Below are positions 1 to 7,472 of a DNA stretch of 64,000 bases, in pieces. The notes under the pieces are model-generated. The model was not told where the DNA came from and made no database searches. It saw nothing but the letters and a program-made list of their open reading frames with translations. The DNA comes from CAYWWM01 sp965198025 (GTDB taxonomy: Bacteria > Acidobacteriota > Terriglobia > 2-12-FULL-54-10): assembly GCA_965198025.1 (NCBI GenBank), contig OZ240237.1, positions 1-64,000 on the forward strand, given 5' to 3'. How positions within the stretch are numbered: the first letter of the stretch is position 1; every line of letters begins with the position of its first letter. Made by a program: the position numbers and the translations under genes.

Positions 1-92
1 TGATGGACCTCGGCCGCCGCTATGCTGAACAACTGGGGCCTCTGCCGTTCGAGATTCCGGGCCTCTTTGCCTGCGGGCACTTCCGCAAGTAG
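1..92 (+). CDS. C-terminal tail of an unidentified protein (partial)
   Basis: An open frame enters from the left edge and ends at the TAG at 90-92. The last 29 readable residues include the stretch LGPLPFEIPGLFACGHFRK. The frame is open to the window edge, so most of the gene lies outside. The palindromic repeats begin right after the stop, which fits the true 3' end of a gene. I do not recognise the family. It could be a chance open frame, because only 30 codons are visible. Confidence 0.4.
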   Translation, partial: MDLGRRYAEQLGPLPFEIPGLFACGHFRK

Positions 93-451
93 TAGCGACA
101 GCGCCTCCGGCCTGCACGCATTCCCGCCTGCCCTAAAGTAGTGCAGCCGTTTTCTGCCAAGTAGCGACAGGCCTCCGGCCTGTCCCTTTCACCTACAGGC
201 CGTTAGGACCTGTAGGTAGTGCTTTGGCAGTGAGCCCAGGCGGCGGCGCCTGCCCTGCGAGCACGGAAACACAGCCCCTGGCGGCGCTGTGCTCGAAAGG
301 GAACAGGCATTCCTGCCTATCCCCTCTAGCGCAGCGGCCCCAACTAGTGTCATCCCGAGCACTATCTGGCGACGAGGGATCTGCTCTTCGCCTGTCCTGA
401 CGGTGCAGCAACCAAACGTGTCGTTTTCCCCGAGCGCGCAGGCATCTGAAG

Positions 452-666
452 CGACGAGGGATCTGCTCTTGTTTGTCCTGACGGTGCAGCAACCACGTAG
501 CGCAGCCCTGGGAGCGCAGAAGGGCATCTGCCCGCCGTTGCGGACTCTCGTTTCGTGTGCTTTCCTGCCCCGAAGGGGCTTCCCGTGAATAGCCGCAGGT
601 TTCAACCTGCGGAACCGAGGCCGCAACAGAAGGGATCAACCCCGCAGGGGTTGACTGATTCTGCGA
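452..666 (+). repeat. Long dispersed repeat, copy A (partner at 3393-3604)
   Basis: About 215 bp are nearly identical to 3393-3604. Both run from CGACGAGGGATCTGCTCTT, through the GGTTTCAACC palindrome, to GGGGTTGACTGATTCTGCGAG. Differences are a few substitutions and small indels, for example GGGAGCGCAGAAGGGCATC against GGAAGCGCGGGCATC. The unit has no open frame conserved between the copies, so it behaves as a non-coding repeat. Confidence 0.85.
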
Positions 667-713
667 GGCCTCTCCCGAGTCCCGAACCACAGGCCTGCGG
701 CCTGTCGAAGTAG

Positions 714-738
714 CCACGGCACGCTTGTTGTGCCGTGG
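714..738 (+). repeat. Hairpin repeat CCACGGCAC/GTGCCGTGG
   Basis: A perfect 9-bp inverted repeat with a 7-base loop is followed by a T-rich GGTTTGTTC. The same hairpin occurs at 3002-3026 and 3235-3259, each followed by GGTTTGTTCCAAGTAGCGACAG. The trailing T tract is short, so a terminator role is possible but not clear. Confidence 0.6.
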
Positions 739-963
739 GTTTGTTCTTCAAGTCCCGCGTCCCGAATCCCTTTTCCCTGCCTTGTCCCTCCGTTACCAAT
801 CGGTTACCCCACTCGACCCCCCCCAAAAAAATTTCAAAAAAACTCTTGCCTTCCCGGACGCGCCGATTTACTATGCTCCCTTGTTTTGAACCTATTGCCT
901 GCCCGGCTGTTTGAACCACAGTGGTTACGGGAGCAAGGCACTGGCTGAAGAAGAAAAAAACAT

Positions 964-993
964 TTGACAGATGGAAACCGGAAGTGCTATTTT
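964..993 (+). promoter_or_regulatory. Candidate sigma70-type promoter for the decayed gene at 1287
   Basis: A perfect TTGACA (964-969) is followed 18 bases later by TATTTT (988-993). It would give a leader of roughly 290 bases before the ATG at 1287. A weaker alternative lies upstream, TTGCCT 846-851 with TACTAT 869-874 and 17-base spacing. The call is by consensus match only. Confidence 0.45.
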
Positions 994-1286
994 CCCTGCG
1001 TCTAGCAACAGCATTAATGAGCAAATTTGACTTTGGAGTTCGTTGCAACATAGCATAAGGATGATCGAAAGCAGATTGAGCGGAAAAGCGGGCGAGTTGA
1101 TGTTGCATTCCAATTACTATTCGGGCAGGATAGCAGTTCCTGTCTAGCGTGCAGCGCGCAGGCCGCGCAGCGCCTGCAACACGGGGAAAGGGCTCCGACG
1201 CAGTTTTAAGGTTCATCAGAAAGCAGAGAAAAGAAAGTTTGCAGGAAATTTCAACAAGTACGATTCAACAGTCGAAGGAGAAAAAA

Positions 1287-2794
1287 ATGGAGAAGATTCG
1301 CAAGTCATTTTTGAGAAGCAGTGTCATGGTGCTGGCGGTCATGGCGTTGAGCAGCAGCGTGGCCCTACGCGCAGGAGTGTATCGCCCGTGCCAAAGATGT
1401 CCCGGCTCACGATGCTCGCGCCGAGGGCAGGACCGACGGAATGATGGGGAGGCATCGAATTGCAGATGCAGGCACCGGAGGGAACAGGATTTGGCGACTG
1501 GCACCTTGGACTGTCCCTCTGAGCAATTGACACTCAGCATTACTCTGAACGCACCCGATCACCAATGCAATACGAACGTCTCGACCATCGAAAGGTCTCA
1601 TGGGCCTCACCTACACGGGAACTGCTGATACTGGATACTGCACTTGGATGCAGCTGCAGAAATTTTCACGGGTGACTGGAGTAAGATCTTGAAGTACCTC
1701 TCGAGTGATGGCATGACGATCGAGTGGGAGATATCGACAATCGGCAACGGAGCGATGGCGAGCTTCGAGGTCCCTGGCGCCGTAGGATCCTCCCACGGTG
1801 GTTATCGTAGGCATTCGGGCCAACGCCTCTTACAGCAAGGGAGACGGCGGAGATGATCACCGCTGAGTGTTCAGCGTCAACGGCGATGCCGTCCACAGCG
1901 AGCCGCGCAAGCTGGCGGACGTGGAAACGGGTTTGGTCGTCAAGGTGGACGGCGCCATGCGTCCTGCAGTGCCGGGTCGGCACCAAGGGATGAGGCCACC
2001 ATCGCAGTCGATCACGGAAGGCTTTGCATTGTCGTTCACCAACGATGATGACCACGACATGTTGGAAGTCAATTTCTCCGGCATTCCGGACGGAGTGACC
2101 GTGATGATCACCCACATTGCCAACAACACTGAAGATGGCACCGATAACGGCACTCCCGATACCAAGAAAGTCACGCTGACCAGTGATGCCACAGCGCCCA
2201 CCGGCGACGAAACCATGGTCAAAGTTGAATTGGATGACGATGGAGATGGTGACATCACTTACGCCGTTACTAATGCGGATACGGGCGCAGATGCGGTGGT
2301 TCAGGCAAATATGTTGATGGTGAGCTTCACGTGGGAAGAAGACACCATGATCGCCGACGGCATGGTGGAGCGTGGGTTTCGAAAGTGCTTCCGATGATGA
2401 CATTCCGCAGTTCGCTTCTGGCACATCCATGAAGGTCATCAGTTTCGATCCCTGCGAGACGAGCATGCGCTTTCCGTTCGTGACCAACCAGGCCGGCTAC
2501 GAGACCGGACTCGCCTTCACGAACGCTTCCAACTATGCCGGGACCTGCGAAATCAAGTTCTACGGTTGGACAAGCAACCCGGAACCGATGACGACGGAGG
2601 AGATTTCGTCCTGGGGCAGCATGGCCTACGGCTTGACGCAGCTCGCTCCGATGGGCTTTCAGGGTTTCCTCGACGTGACCTGCGACTTTGAAAACGGCCA
2701 TGGCTTCGCCTACATTGCCCACTACGGCGGCGCAGGAGCTCCCGGCGCGGCGCAGGGCTATCTCGCGGTGATCACGAGGACGAGTAGCAGGTAG
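1287..2794 (+). pseudogene. Secreted protein gene destroyed by multiple frameshifts
   Basis: A good ribosome site (GAAGGAG) precedes ATG 1287, which opens a signal peptide (MEKIRKSFLRSSVMVLAVMA). The reading frame then shifts repeatedly while the protein sequence stays coherent. Pieces read in order are ECIARAKDVPAHDARAEG (from about 1375), GIELQMQAPEGTGFGDW (from about 1449), TLSITLNAPITNAI (about 1530), DAAAEIFTGDWSKILKYL (about 1647), VVIVGIRANASYSKGDGG (about 1799), an in-frame TGA before VFSVNGDAVHSEPRKLADVE (1867), and, after another shift near 2380, an intact tail to the TAG at 2792-2794 with SMRFPFVTNQAGYETGLAF. At least five shifts and two stops are needed. The tail resembles a surface or secreted repeat family I know from Acidobacteriota but cannot name. 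Function is unknown; the gene is almost certainly inactive. Confidence 0.75.
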
Positions 2795-2820
2795 CGGCAG
2801 GCATTCCTGCCTGCCCCCAG

Positions 2821-3270
2821 GTAGCGACAGGCCTCTGGCCTGTCCCGGATAGGCCAGGCGGCGGAAGCCGCTTGGCCTGCGCTCCGCAACCGTTCTCTTT
2901 CGATTGCAGGCAGCCAGGTAGCGAAAAGTCTCCAGGCTTCTCCTTCAGCGAGTGCAGGCCCCCAAGGCCTGCACTCGCTTTTCCATCCCCCCCCCAGGTA
3001 GCCACGGCACGCCGTTTGTGCCGTGGGTTTGTTCCAAGTAGCGACAGGCCTTCCGGCCTGTCCCGGATAGGCCAGGCGGCGGAAGCCGCTTGGCCTGGGA
3101 AGCACAGAGCACGAACCTGTGCTCCATCTCCTTCGATTGCAGGCAGCCAGGTAGCGAAAAGTCTCCAGGCTTCTCCTTCAGCGAGTGCAGGCCCCCAAGG
3201 CCTGCACTCGCTTTTCCATCCCCCCCCCAGGTAGCCACGGCACGCCGTTTGTGCCGTGGGTTTGTTCCAA
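2821..3270 (+). repeat. Tandem duplication, 217-bp and 233-bp copies
   Basis: Copy 1 (2821-3037) and copy 2 (3038-3270) both begin GTAGCGACAGGCC and end GTGCCGTGGGTTTGTTCCAA, and a third copy starts at 3271 but breaks off after 16 bases. Copy 2 differs mainly by a replaced segment after CTTGGCCTG. Each copy carries a 12-bp perfect hairpin and the CCACGGCAC hairpin. The duplication lies just downstream of the decayed gene. Confidence 0.9.
2949..2981 (+). terminator. Terminator-like hairpin (second copy at 3182-3214)
   Basis: CGAGTGCAGGCC pairs perfectly with GGCCTGCACTCG across a CCCAA loop (2949-2977), followed by CTTTT. An identical structure sits in the second tandem copy at 3182-3210. It lies about 155 bases downstream of the stop of the decayed gene and may have been its terminator before duplication. 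Confidence 0.45.
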
Positions 3271-3392
3271 GTAGCGACAGGCCTTCCTGACGAGGGATCT
3301 GCCCCCTGATAGCGGCAGACAGTAGCGACACCCCCAATAGTGCAGGACCCTCAGAATGTGTCATCCCGAGAAGCCAGAGCCGCAGGTGATGG

Positions 3393-3604
3393 CGACGAGG
3401 GATCTGCTCTTCGCTTGTCCTGACGGTGCAGCAACCACGTAGCGCAGCCCTGGAAGCGCGGGCATCTGCCCGCCGTTGCGGACTCTCGTTTCGTGTGCTT
3501 TCCTGCCCCGAAGGGGCTTCCCGTGAATAGCCGCAGGTTTCAACCTGCGGAACCGGGCCGCAACAGAAGGGATCAACCCCGCAGGGGTTGACTGATTCTG
3601 CGAG
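3393..3604 (+). repeat. Long dispersed repeat, copy B (partner at 452-666)
   Basis: This is the second copy of the unit described at 452-666, with the same orientation and about 212 bp long. It follows another TGTCATCCCGAG motif at 3359-3370. No gene is visible between 3271 and 3912, only these repeats and the unit at 3741-3852. Confidence 0.85.
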
Positions 3605-3740
3605 TCCCTTGTCCCGAGCGTAGTCGAGGGGCCTGTCCTGAGCCAGCGCCTCCGGCCTGTCGAAAAGCGGTTGCTGCAAAGCAGTGCAGCCATTCCCGCC
3701 AGCCCAAGCAGCGGCAGGCCTTCCTGGCCTGTCCCCTATA

Positions 3741-3852
3741 GCGCAGGCCACCCCCCAGACCGTGTCATCCCGAGAAGCCTTCTGGCGACGAGGGATCTGC
3801 TCTTCGCCTGAATCCGAGCCGTAGCGCGAAGCAAGCGGTGGCTTCTTTTGTC
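3741..3852 (+). repeat. TCATCCCGAG...GAGGGATCTGCTC unit upstream of the 18-mer repeat gene
   Basis: The unit contains GCGCAGGCCACCCCCC, TGTCATCCCGAG, GCGACGAGGGATCTGCTCTT and GCGCGAAGCAAGCGGTGGCT in that order. The same blocks in the same order occur at 4614-4772 and, in part, at 6025-6090. The units at 3741 and 4614 bracket the repeat-protein gene at 3913-4608. Confidence 0.75.
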
Positions 3853-3912
3853 AACTCACCTTGCATCTGGTACAGTTTTCCGGGACACCTCAAGACAGAA
3901 GGAGATCAATAG

Positions 3913-4608
3913 ATGAAAGGCATGGCAGTGCTACTGGCTATTGTTTGGTTCACCAACTGCGCCGCGTTGGCGCAAGATGCCGCTTCGACCTCCGAGTTGG
4001 ACGCTTGGCGTGAGCTTCGGCAGCAGTATATGGCTGACCTGGACCTCTGGCGCGCTCATTTCCAAGAAGCCACGCAACCTATGAGCACCGGCAAAAAGAT
4101 ATTGATGGGGTTGGCGTACGTCGGCGACAAGACGGTCACCGGGTTTGTCAACTACTACAGCAGCCGGGCGGCCATTCGTTCCGAAATGGGACGGTTTGAT
4201 GCCCGGTTTCGATCGGTGGAGGGCAACATCCTTGGAAACCTTAATCAAGCGGCCGGCAGCTTGGCTGAGGGACAGGGCAACATTCTTGGAAGGCTCAATG
4301 AAGCGGCCGGCAGCTTGGCTGAGGGCCAGGGCAATATCCTGGGAAGCCTCAATGAAGCGACCGGCAGCTTGGCTGAGGGCCAGGGCAATATCCTGGGAAG
4401 CATCAATGAAGCGGCCGGCAGCTTGGCTGAGGGACAGGGTAACATCCTGGGAAGCCTCAATGAAGCGACCGGCAGCTTGGCTGAGGGCCAGGGCAACATC
4501 CTGGAAGGACTGTCCGGCAACGAGAGTGATCTCGAGGTACTTTTGAATGACAGGCTGCCGCCCTGCATCACTCCGTTCGGACCCACAGGGCGGGAGCCTT
4601 GCAGGTAG
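3913..4608 (+). CDS. Small secreted protein with five 18-residue tandem repeats
   Basis: Product of 231 residues; family not recognised. A strong ribosome site (GAAGGAG, 3898-3904) lies 8 bases before the ATG. Residues 1-20 look like a signal peptide ending ALA-Q. Residues 21-103 are charged and probably helical. From residue 104 there are five 18-residue repeats with consensus GNILGSLNEAAGSLAEGQ (DNA 4222-4491, 54-bp units), then a partial unit and a short tail with two cysteines (CITPF, PCR). Eighteen residues equals five turns of an ideal alpha helix, so each repeat would present the same face, which suggests an extended amphipathic helix or coiled coil in the periplasm or on the surface. 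Copy-to-copy identity is high, as expected of recent expansion. The gene is flanked by copies of one intergenic repeat. Confidence 0.75.
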   Translation: MKGMAVLLAIVWFTNCAALAQDAASTSELDAWRELRQQYMADLDLWRAHFQEATQPMSTGKKILMGLAYVGDKTVTGFVNYYSSRAAIRSEMGRFDARFRSVEGNILGNLNQAAGSLAEGQGNILGRLNEAAGSLAEGQGNILGSLNEATGSLAEGQGNILGSINEAAGSLAEGQGNILGSLNEATGSLAEGQGNILEGLSGNESDLEVLLNDRLPPCITPFGPTGREPCR

Positions 4609-4613
4609 GCGAA

Positions 4614-4889
4614 GCGCAGGCCACCCCCCGGACCGTGTCATCCCGCCTGTCCCGCTTGTCCCGAAACGTAGCGAGGGGAAGCGCAGCGAGGGGAGAAGCC
4701 TTCTGGCGACGAGGGATCTGCTCTTCGCCTGAATCCGAGCCGCGCGCGAAGCAAGCGGTGGCTTTGAGCGAGTAACCACTACCCGTTTTTTTCTGCCGTG
4801 GGCTGTTCTGTCGTGCGTAAGGGCACGGTTTCAACCGTGCCGCAAGGCGTCTGTAATATCACAGTACCTCACTGCCGTAGGCCCGTTTT
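4614..4889 (+). repeat. Composite intergenic repeat between the 18-mer gene and hicA
   Basis: There is no gene in 4609-4964. The first part repeats the unit at 3741-3852. The second part, 4816-4889 (74 bp), is identical base for base to 6097-6170 and includes GGCACGGTTTCAACCGTGCC. A GTACAGGCCTCCGGCCTGTC palindrome (about 4900-4920) follows. Confidence 0.85.
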
Positions 4890-4964
4890 GCCTGACGCAG
4901 TACAGGCCTCCGGCCTGTCGCTACCCGAGGTCTCAGCGCGAGAAAGTTGTGTAGAATGTGTATA

Positions 4965-5159
4965 ATGAAAAGCGCGCAGATTATTCGGAAACTGAAACGG
5001 GATGGTTGGGTGTTCCGGAACGTGCGTGGAAGCCACCACCAATTCGTCCACCCCGAAAAGCCTGGACGGGTCACCGTGAAGCATCCCGGCAAGGAGATTC
5101 CCATTGGTACTCTGCGCAACATCTTCCGGCAAGCCAACTGGAAATGGGAGGACCGCTGA
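4965..5159 (+). CDS. hicA: HicA-family mRNA interferase toxin
   Basis: A 64-residue product in the YcfA/HicA double-stranded-RNA-binding-like fold. The catalytic-histidine region is seen at residues 22-25 (GSHH), after the typical SAQIIRKLKRDGWV opening and before VTVKHPGKEIPIGTLRNIFRQ. HicA toxins cleave mRNA to halt translation until neutralised by HicB. I chose ATG 4965 because the family starts just before K-S/A-x-x-I; ATG 4956 or TTG 4947 would add 3 or 6 residues. The stop lies one base before the hicB start, so the two are co-transcribed, in the common toxin-first order. It sits in the repeat-rich accessory segment. Confidence 0.88.
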   Translation: MKSAQIIRKLKRDGWVFRNVRGSHHQFVHPEKPGRVTVKHPGKEIPIGTLRNIFRQANWKWEDR

Positions 5160-5160
5160 T

Positions 5161-5571
5161 ATGCGATACCCGGTTGTGATCCACAAGGATGTCGAGAGCG
5201 TTTACGGGGTTAGCGTACCGGACCTGCCTGGCTGCTTTTCGGCCGGCGATACGCTGGAGGAAGCCGTCGAGTCTGCGCAGGAGGCCATCGCCTGCCATCT
5301 GGAGGGACTCCTCATGGATGGAGAACCCATACCTGCGAAGGAGTCGCTGGAAACGCACCAGGCGAGTGATGATTACAAAGGCGGTATTTGGGCACTGGTC
5401 GATGTCGATATCTCCAAGCTGTCCAGCAAGACGAAGCGGATCAACATCACGGTGCCCGCCCGCGTTCTGGCGATCGTGGACGAGGCTGCGGCACGAGAAG
5501 GGGAAACGCGGTCTGGTCTGCTAGCCCGCGCGGCGCTCAGCTATGTAGGACGTCAGTCCACCGAGCAATAG
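5161..5571 (+). CDS. hicB: HicB-family antitoxin
   Basis: A 136-residue product. Residues 1-60 are the HicB N-terminal fold (MRYPVVIHKDVESVYGVSVP, then DLPGCFSAGDTLEEAVESAQEA), which binds and masks HicA. The C-terminal part (KRINITVPARVLAIVDEAAA, then RSGLLARAAL) looks like a ribbon-helix-helix DNA-binding domain, so it probably also represses its own operon. The ATG is one base after the hicA stop. The length and two-domain layout are those of long-form HicB proteins. No truncation is seen. Confidence 0.88.
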   Translation: MRYPVVIHKDVESVYGVSVPDLPGCFSAGDTLEEAVESAQEAIACHLEGLLMDGEPIPAKESLETHQASDDYKGGIWALVDVDISKLSSKTKRINITVPARVLAIVDEAAAREGETRSGLLARAALSYVGRQSTEQ

Positions 5572-5663
5572 ATTGTGTTGGGAGCGCGCGGCGCCAGACA
5601 CTACCTGTGTCATCCCGAGACGAAACGACATACGGTGGGCGGCACATTCTCATCTCCGTTCTC

Positions 5664-5945
5664 TTACTCGCGGCTGGCTTTTTCAAGTTCTGTAAACATC
5701 TCGTCCGCGCTTGCGAAGCGCGCTTTGCCCCGCTTCATCATTTCTTCCGACTCGGCCATGGCCCTTTGGGTCCGCGCGTTGGGAACCTTGAGTTCGAGCG
5801 GGAAGGCCTGATCGGCTGCGATCCGGTGGAACAGCAGGCGCACGGCATCGGAAGCCGACAGACCCATCGCCGCCAGCGTCTCGGTTGCCTTCTGTTTCAA
5901 CTCGCTGTCCATCCGGACATGCAGCATGGAACTCTGTGTGCCCAT
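5664..5945 (-). CDS. RelB/DinJ-family antitoxin without a partner toxin
   Basis: A 93-residue product. The N-terminal half (MLHVRMDSELKQKATETLAA, then MGLSASDAVRLLFHRIAADQ) matches the ribbon-helix-helix domain of RelB/DinJ antitoxins. The acidic C-terminal half (RAMAESEEMMKRGKARF) would be the toxin-binding tail. A GGAGG lies just before ATG 5945. In this family the toxin (RelE/YafQ) normally follows directly, but downstream on this strand only about 90 bp separate the gene from the convergent hicB, so no toxin gene is present. It is either an orphan that lost its partner or an antitoxin acting in trans. Confidence 0.8.
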   Translation of the reverse strand: MGTQSSMLHVRMDSELKQKATETLAAMGLSASDAVRLLFHRIAADQAFPLELKVPNARTQRAMAESEEMMKRGKARFASADEMFTELEKASRE

Positions 5946-6274
5946 TGCAGCCTCCTGTATCTCATTTGAGTTATGCCAGATTAGCGGGGTTTAGTCAACA
6001 GGCCGCGATCAGCCACCATCCATGGATGAGGGATCTGCTCTTCGCCTGAATCCAAGCCGCGCGCGAAGCAAGCGGTGGCTTCTTTTGTCCGCATCTCGTA
6101 AGGGCACGGTTTCAACCGTGCCGCAAGGCGTCTGTAATATCACAGTACCTCACTGCCGTAGGCCCGTTTTTCCTGAGATAGCGACAGGCTCCCAGCCCGA
6201 GTCGCGAGTCCCGAATCACAGGCCGGAATGCCTGCCGCTACTTGCGCGACAGGATATAATCAAGGATGCGGTTC
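5946..6274. repeat. Repeat-bearing gap before tRNA-Leu
   Basis: No gene is seen. 6025-6090 repeats the GAGGGATCTGCTCTTCGCCTG...AAGCAAGCGGTGGCTTC block, and 6097-6170 is the identical second copy of 4816-4889. A degraded GATAGCGACAGGCT element follows near 6177. Confidence 0.8.
6255..6260 (+). promoter_or_regulatory. -10 box of the tRNA-Leu promoter
   Basis: A perfect TATAAT lies 14 bases before the first base of the tRNA, the right distance for transcription to start just upstream of the mature 5' end. No clear -35 is seen 17 bases further up. Confidence 0.55.
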
Positions 6275-6361
6275 GCGAAAGTGGCGGAATTGGCAGACGC
6301 GCCAGACTTAGGATCTGGTGCCCGAGAGGGCGTGGGGGTTCGAGTCCCCCCTTTCGCACCA
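6275..6361 (+). tRNA. tRNA-Leu (anticodon UAG)
   Basis: The acceptor stem GCGAAAG (6275-6281) pairs with CTTTCGC (6351-6357), followed by the discriminator A and an encoded CCA (6359-6361). The anticodon stem CCAGA/TCTGG encloses the loop CTTAGGA, giving anticodon UAG at 6309-6311. A long variable arm (GTGCCCGAGAGGGCGTG region) marks a class II tRNA, and the T arm GGGGGTTCGAGTCCCCC is canonical. Confidence 0.97.
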
Positions 6362-6417
6362 TCGCAGCAGTTTCCGGTCCTGCTGCTTGCCGACACCATT
6401 CCGCCTGGAGGGCGACG

Positions 6418-6816
6418 ATGCCGATAGAACTTCCCGAGAAGATTCAGCAGATCCTGACGCAAAAGGCCTATGGCCATGTCGTAACGCGCAACCCGGACGG
6501 CAGTCCGCAAGCGTCCATGGTGTGGATGGACGTCGAAGAAAACGAAGTTCTCTTCAATACCTCGGAAGGAAGAATCAAGCCGCGCAATCTGCGCCGCGAT
6601 CCGCACATTCTCATCTCCGTTCAGAATCCCCTCAACCCGCAGGGAAACGTGATCTTTCACGGCACTGCGACGGTCACGGACGAGGGCGCCGAGGAGCACA
6701 TTGACATGCTCGCCAAACGCTTTCTCGGCCTGGACAATTATCCCTGGCGCGGGCCCGGCGAGAAGCGCCTGATCGTCCGCACCCGGGTGGACCGCATCGC
6801 GGGAATGGGCTTCTGA
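6418..6816 (+). CDS. PPOX-class flavin/F420-binding oxidoreductase
   Basis: A 132-residue protein with the split-barrel fold of the pyridoxamine 5'-phosphate oxidase superfamily. Typical features are the opening LPEKIQQILTQKAYGHVVT, the strand NPDGSPQASMVWMDVEENEV, and FNTSEGRIKPRNLRRDPHI followed by VIFHGTATV. The layout is that of the Rv1155/TIGR03618-type enzymes that bind FMN or deazaflavin F420; which cofactor is used here cannot be told. CTGGAGGG precedes ATG 6418. The gene lies 57 bases after tRNA-Leu and is flanked downstream by palindromic repeats, with no metabolic partner next to it. Confidence 0.85.
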   Translation: MPIELPEKIQQILTQKAYGHVVTRNPDGSPQASMVWMDVEENEVLFNTSEGRIKPRNLRRDPHILISVQNPLNPQGNVIFHGTATVTDEGAEEHIDMLAKRFLGLDNYPWRGPGEKRLIVRTRVDRIAGMGF

Positions 6817-6927
6817 CGGCCCCCGGCCAGATAGCGACAGGCCTCCGGCCTGCACTGATTCTTCGAGTCCCGAATCGCGAGTCCCGAATCACAGGCCACC
6901 CCCCAAGACTGTGTCATCCCGAGGACA

Positions 6928-6973
6928 CGAAACGACATATTGATGTCGTTTCGGGCATATCGATGTCGTTTCG
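6928..6973. repeat. Inverted repeat CGAAACGACAT with an extra arm
   Basis: CGAAACGACAT (6928-6938) pairs perfectly with ATGTCGTTTCG (6943-6953) over a 4-base loop, and the right arm is repeated at 6963-6973. The left-arm sequence also occurs at 5621-5631. It sits inside a TCATCCCGAG...GAGGGATCTGCTC unit, as if inserted into it. Confidence 0.7.
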
Positions 6974-7076
6974 GACGAGGGATCTGCTCTTCGCTTGTCC
7001 GGATGTAGCGGCAGACAAATAGCGACAGGCCTCTGGCCTGTCGTTTCTCCCGCCGCGTGGGGCAAAGCCTGCGCTC

Positions 7077-7472
7077 CTATTCTTCCCGTTTCTCCACGAA
7101 GTGATGACCCTTCTCGTCGCGGATCTCGATGAGCAGGATCTGCTGCCTGCCGTCCTTGCGCGGATGGCCGATGATGCGGACCTTGTCGCCCTCCTGGATG
7201 TCATCCCGCTCCCAGCCCATCAGCGTCAGCTCGCGCACGCGCGGCCCCTCGACGCTCCAGCGGGTGACCGGAGCGTCCGGCTGATCGGCCGGCCTGGCGG
7301 AGACGAAGAACAAGGAGTGGGGATTGGCCCAGGCCACATTGGTCATGACGCCTTCGATCGTGATCGTCTTTTCCTCGTCAAACACGACACGGGAGTGATG
7401 CGCCGGAACGGGGGTTGCCGGAATCAGAATCCACAGCGCTGCCGCGCCCATTGCTGCCTTGCGATTCCTCAT
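7077..7472 (-). CDS. DUF6152-type secreted protein
   Basis: A 131-residue product. A signal peptide (RNRKAAMGAAALWILIP to PAHHS) ends before the family's invariant HHS. Then come a short OB-like beta domain with TIEGVMTNVAWANPHSLFFV, the conserved W-x-x-E (TRWSVEGP), GWERDD, and GDKVRIIGHPRKDGR. These are the hallmarks of DUF6152, small periplasmic proteins of unknown function common in Acidobacteriota and Proteobacteria. ATG 7472 is chosen because the signal peptide starts there and a GGAAGG/AGGAGG lies upstream; the open frame extends 14 codons further. It is third in a leftward cluster after two W-x-G-D-T-L proteins and is probably co-transcribed with them. Confidence 0.8.
   Translation of the reverse strand: MRNRKAAMGAAALWILIPATPVPAHHSRVVFDEEKTITIEGVMTNVAWANPHSLFFVSARPADQPDAPVTRWSVEGPRVRELTLMGWERDDIQEGDKVRIIGHPRKDGRQQILLIEIRDEKGHHFVEKREE

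Larger units (their letters stand above)
93..963. repeat. Non-coding stretch rich in palindromic repeats
   Basis: No convincing gene is seen here; open frames on both strands are low-complexity shadows of repeats. The stretch holds several imperfect palindromes of the type GCGACAGGCCtccGGCCTGTC (near 163-185), a CCGCAGGTTTCAACCTGCGG palindrome (about 592-611), and two copies of a GACGAGGGATCTGCTCTT core (near 372 and 453). It ends in a C-run and A-run (about 819-842). Similar units recur at 2.8-7.5 kb in this window. Confidence 0.7.

Noticed and set aside
1000..1286. Riboswitch in the long leader of the decayed gene
   Set aside because: I looked for c-di-GMP, cobalamin and TPP-type conserved boxes and found none.
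2821..3290. CRISPR array
   Set aside because: The two units are over 210 bp long, adjoin directly and have no spacers. No cas gene is present.
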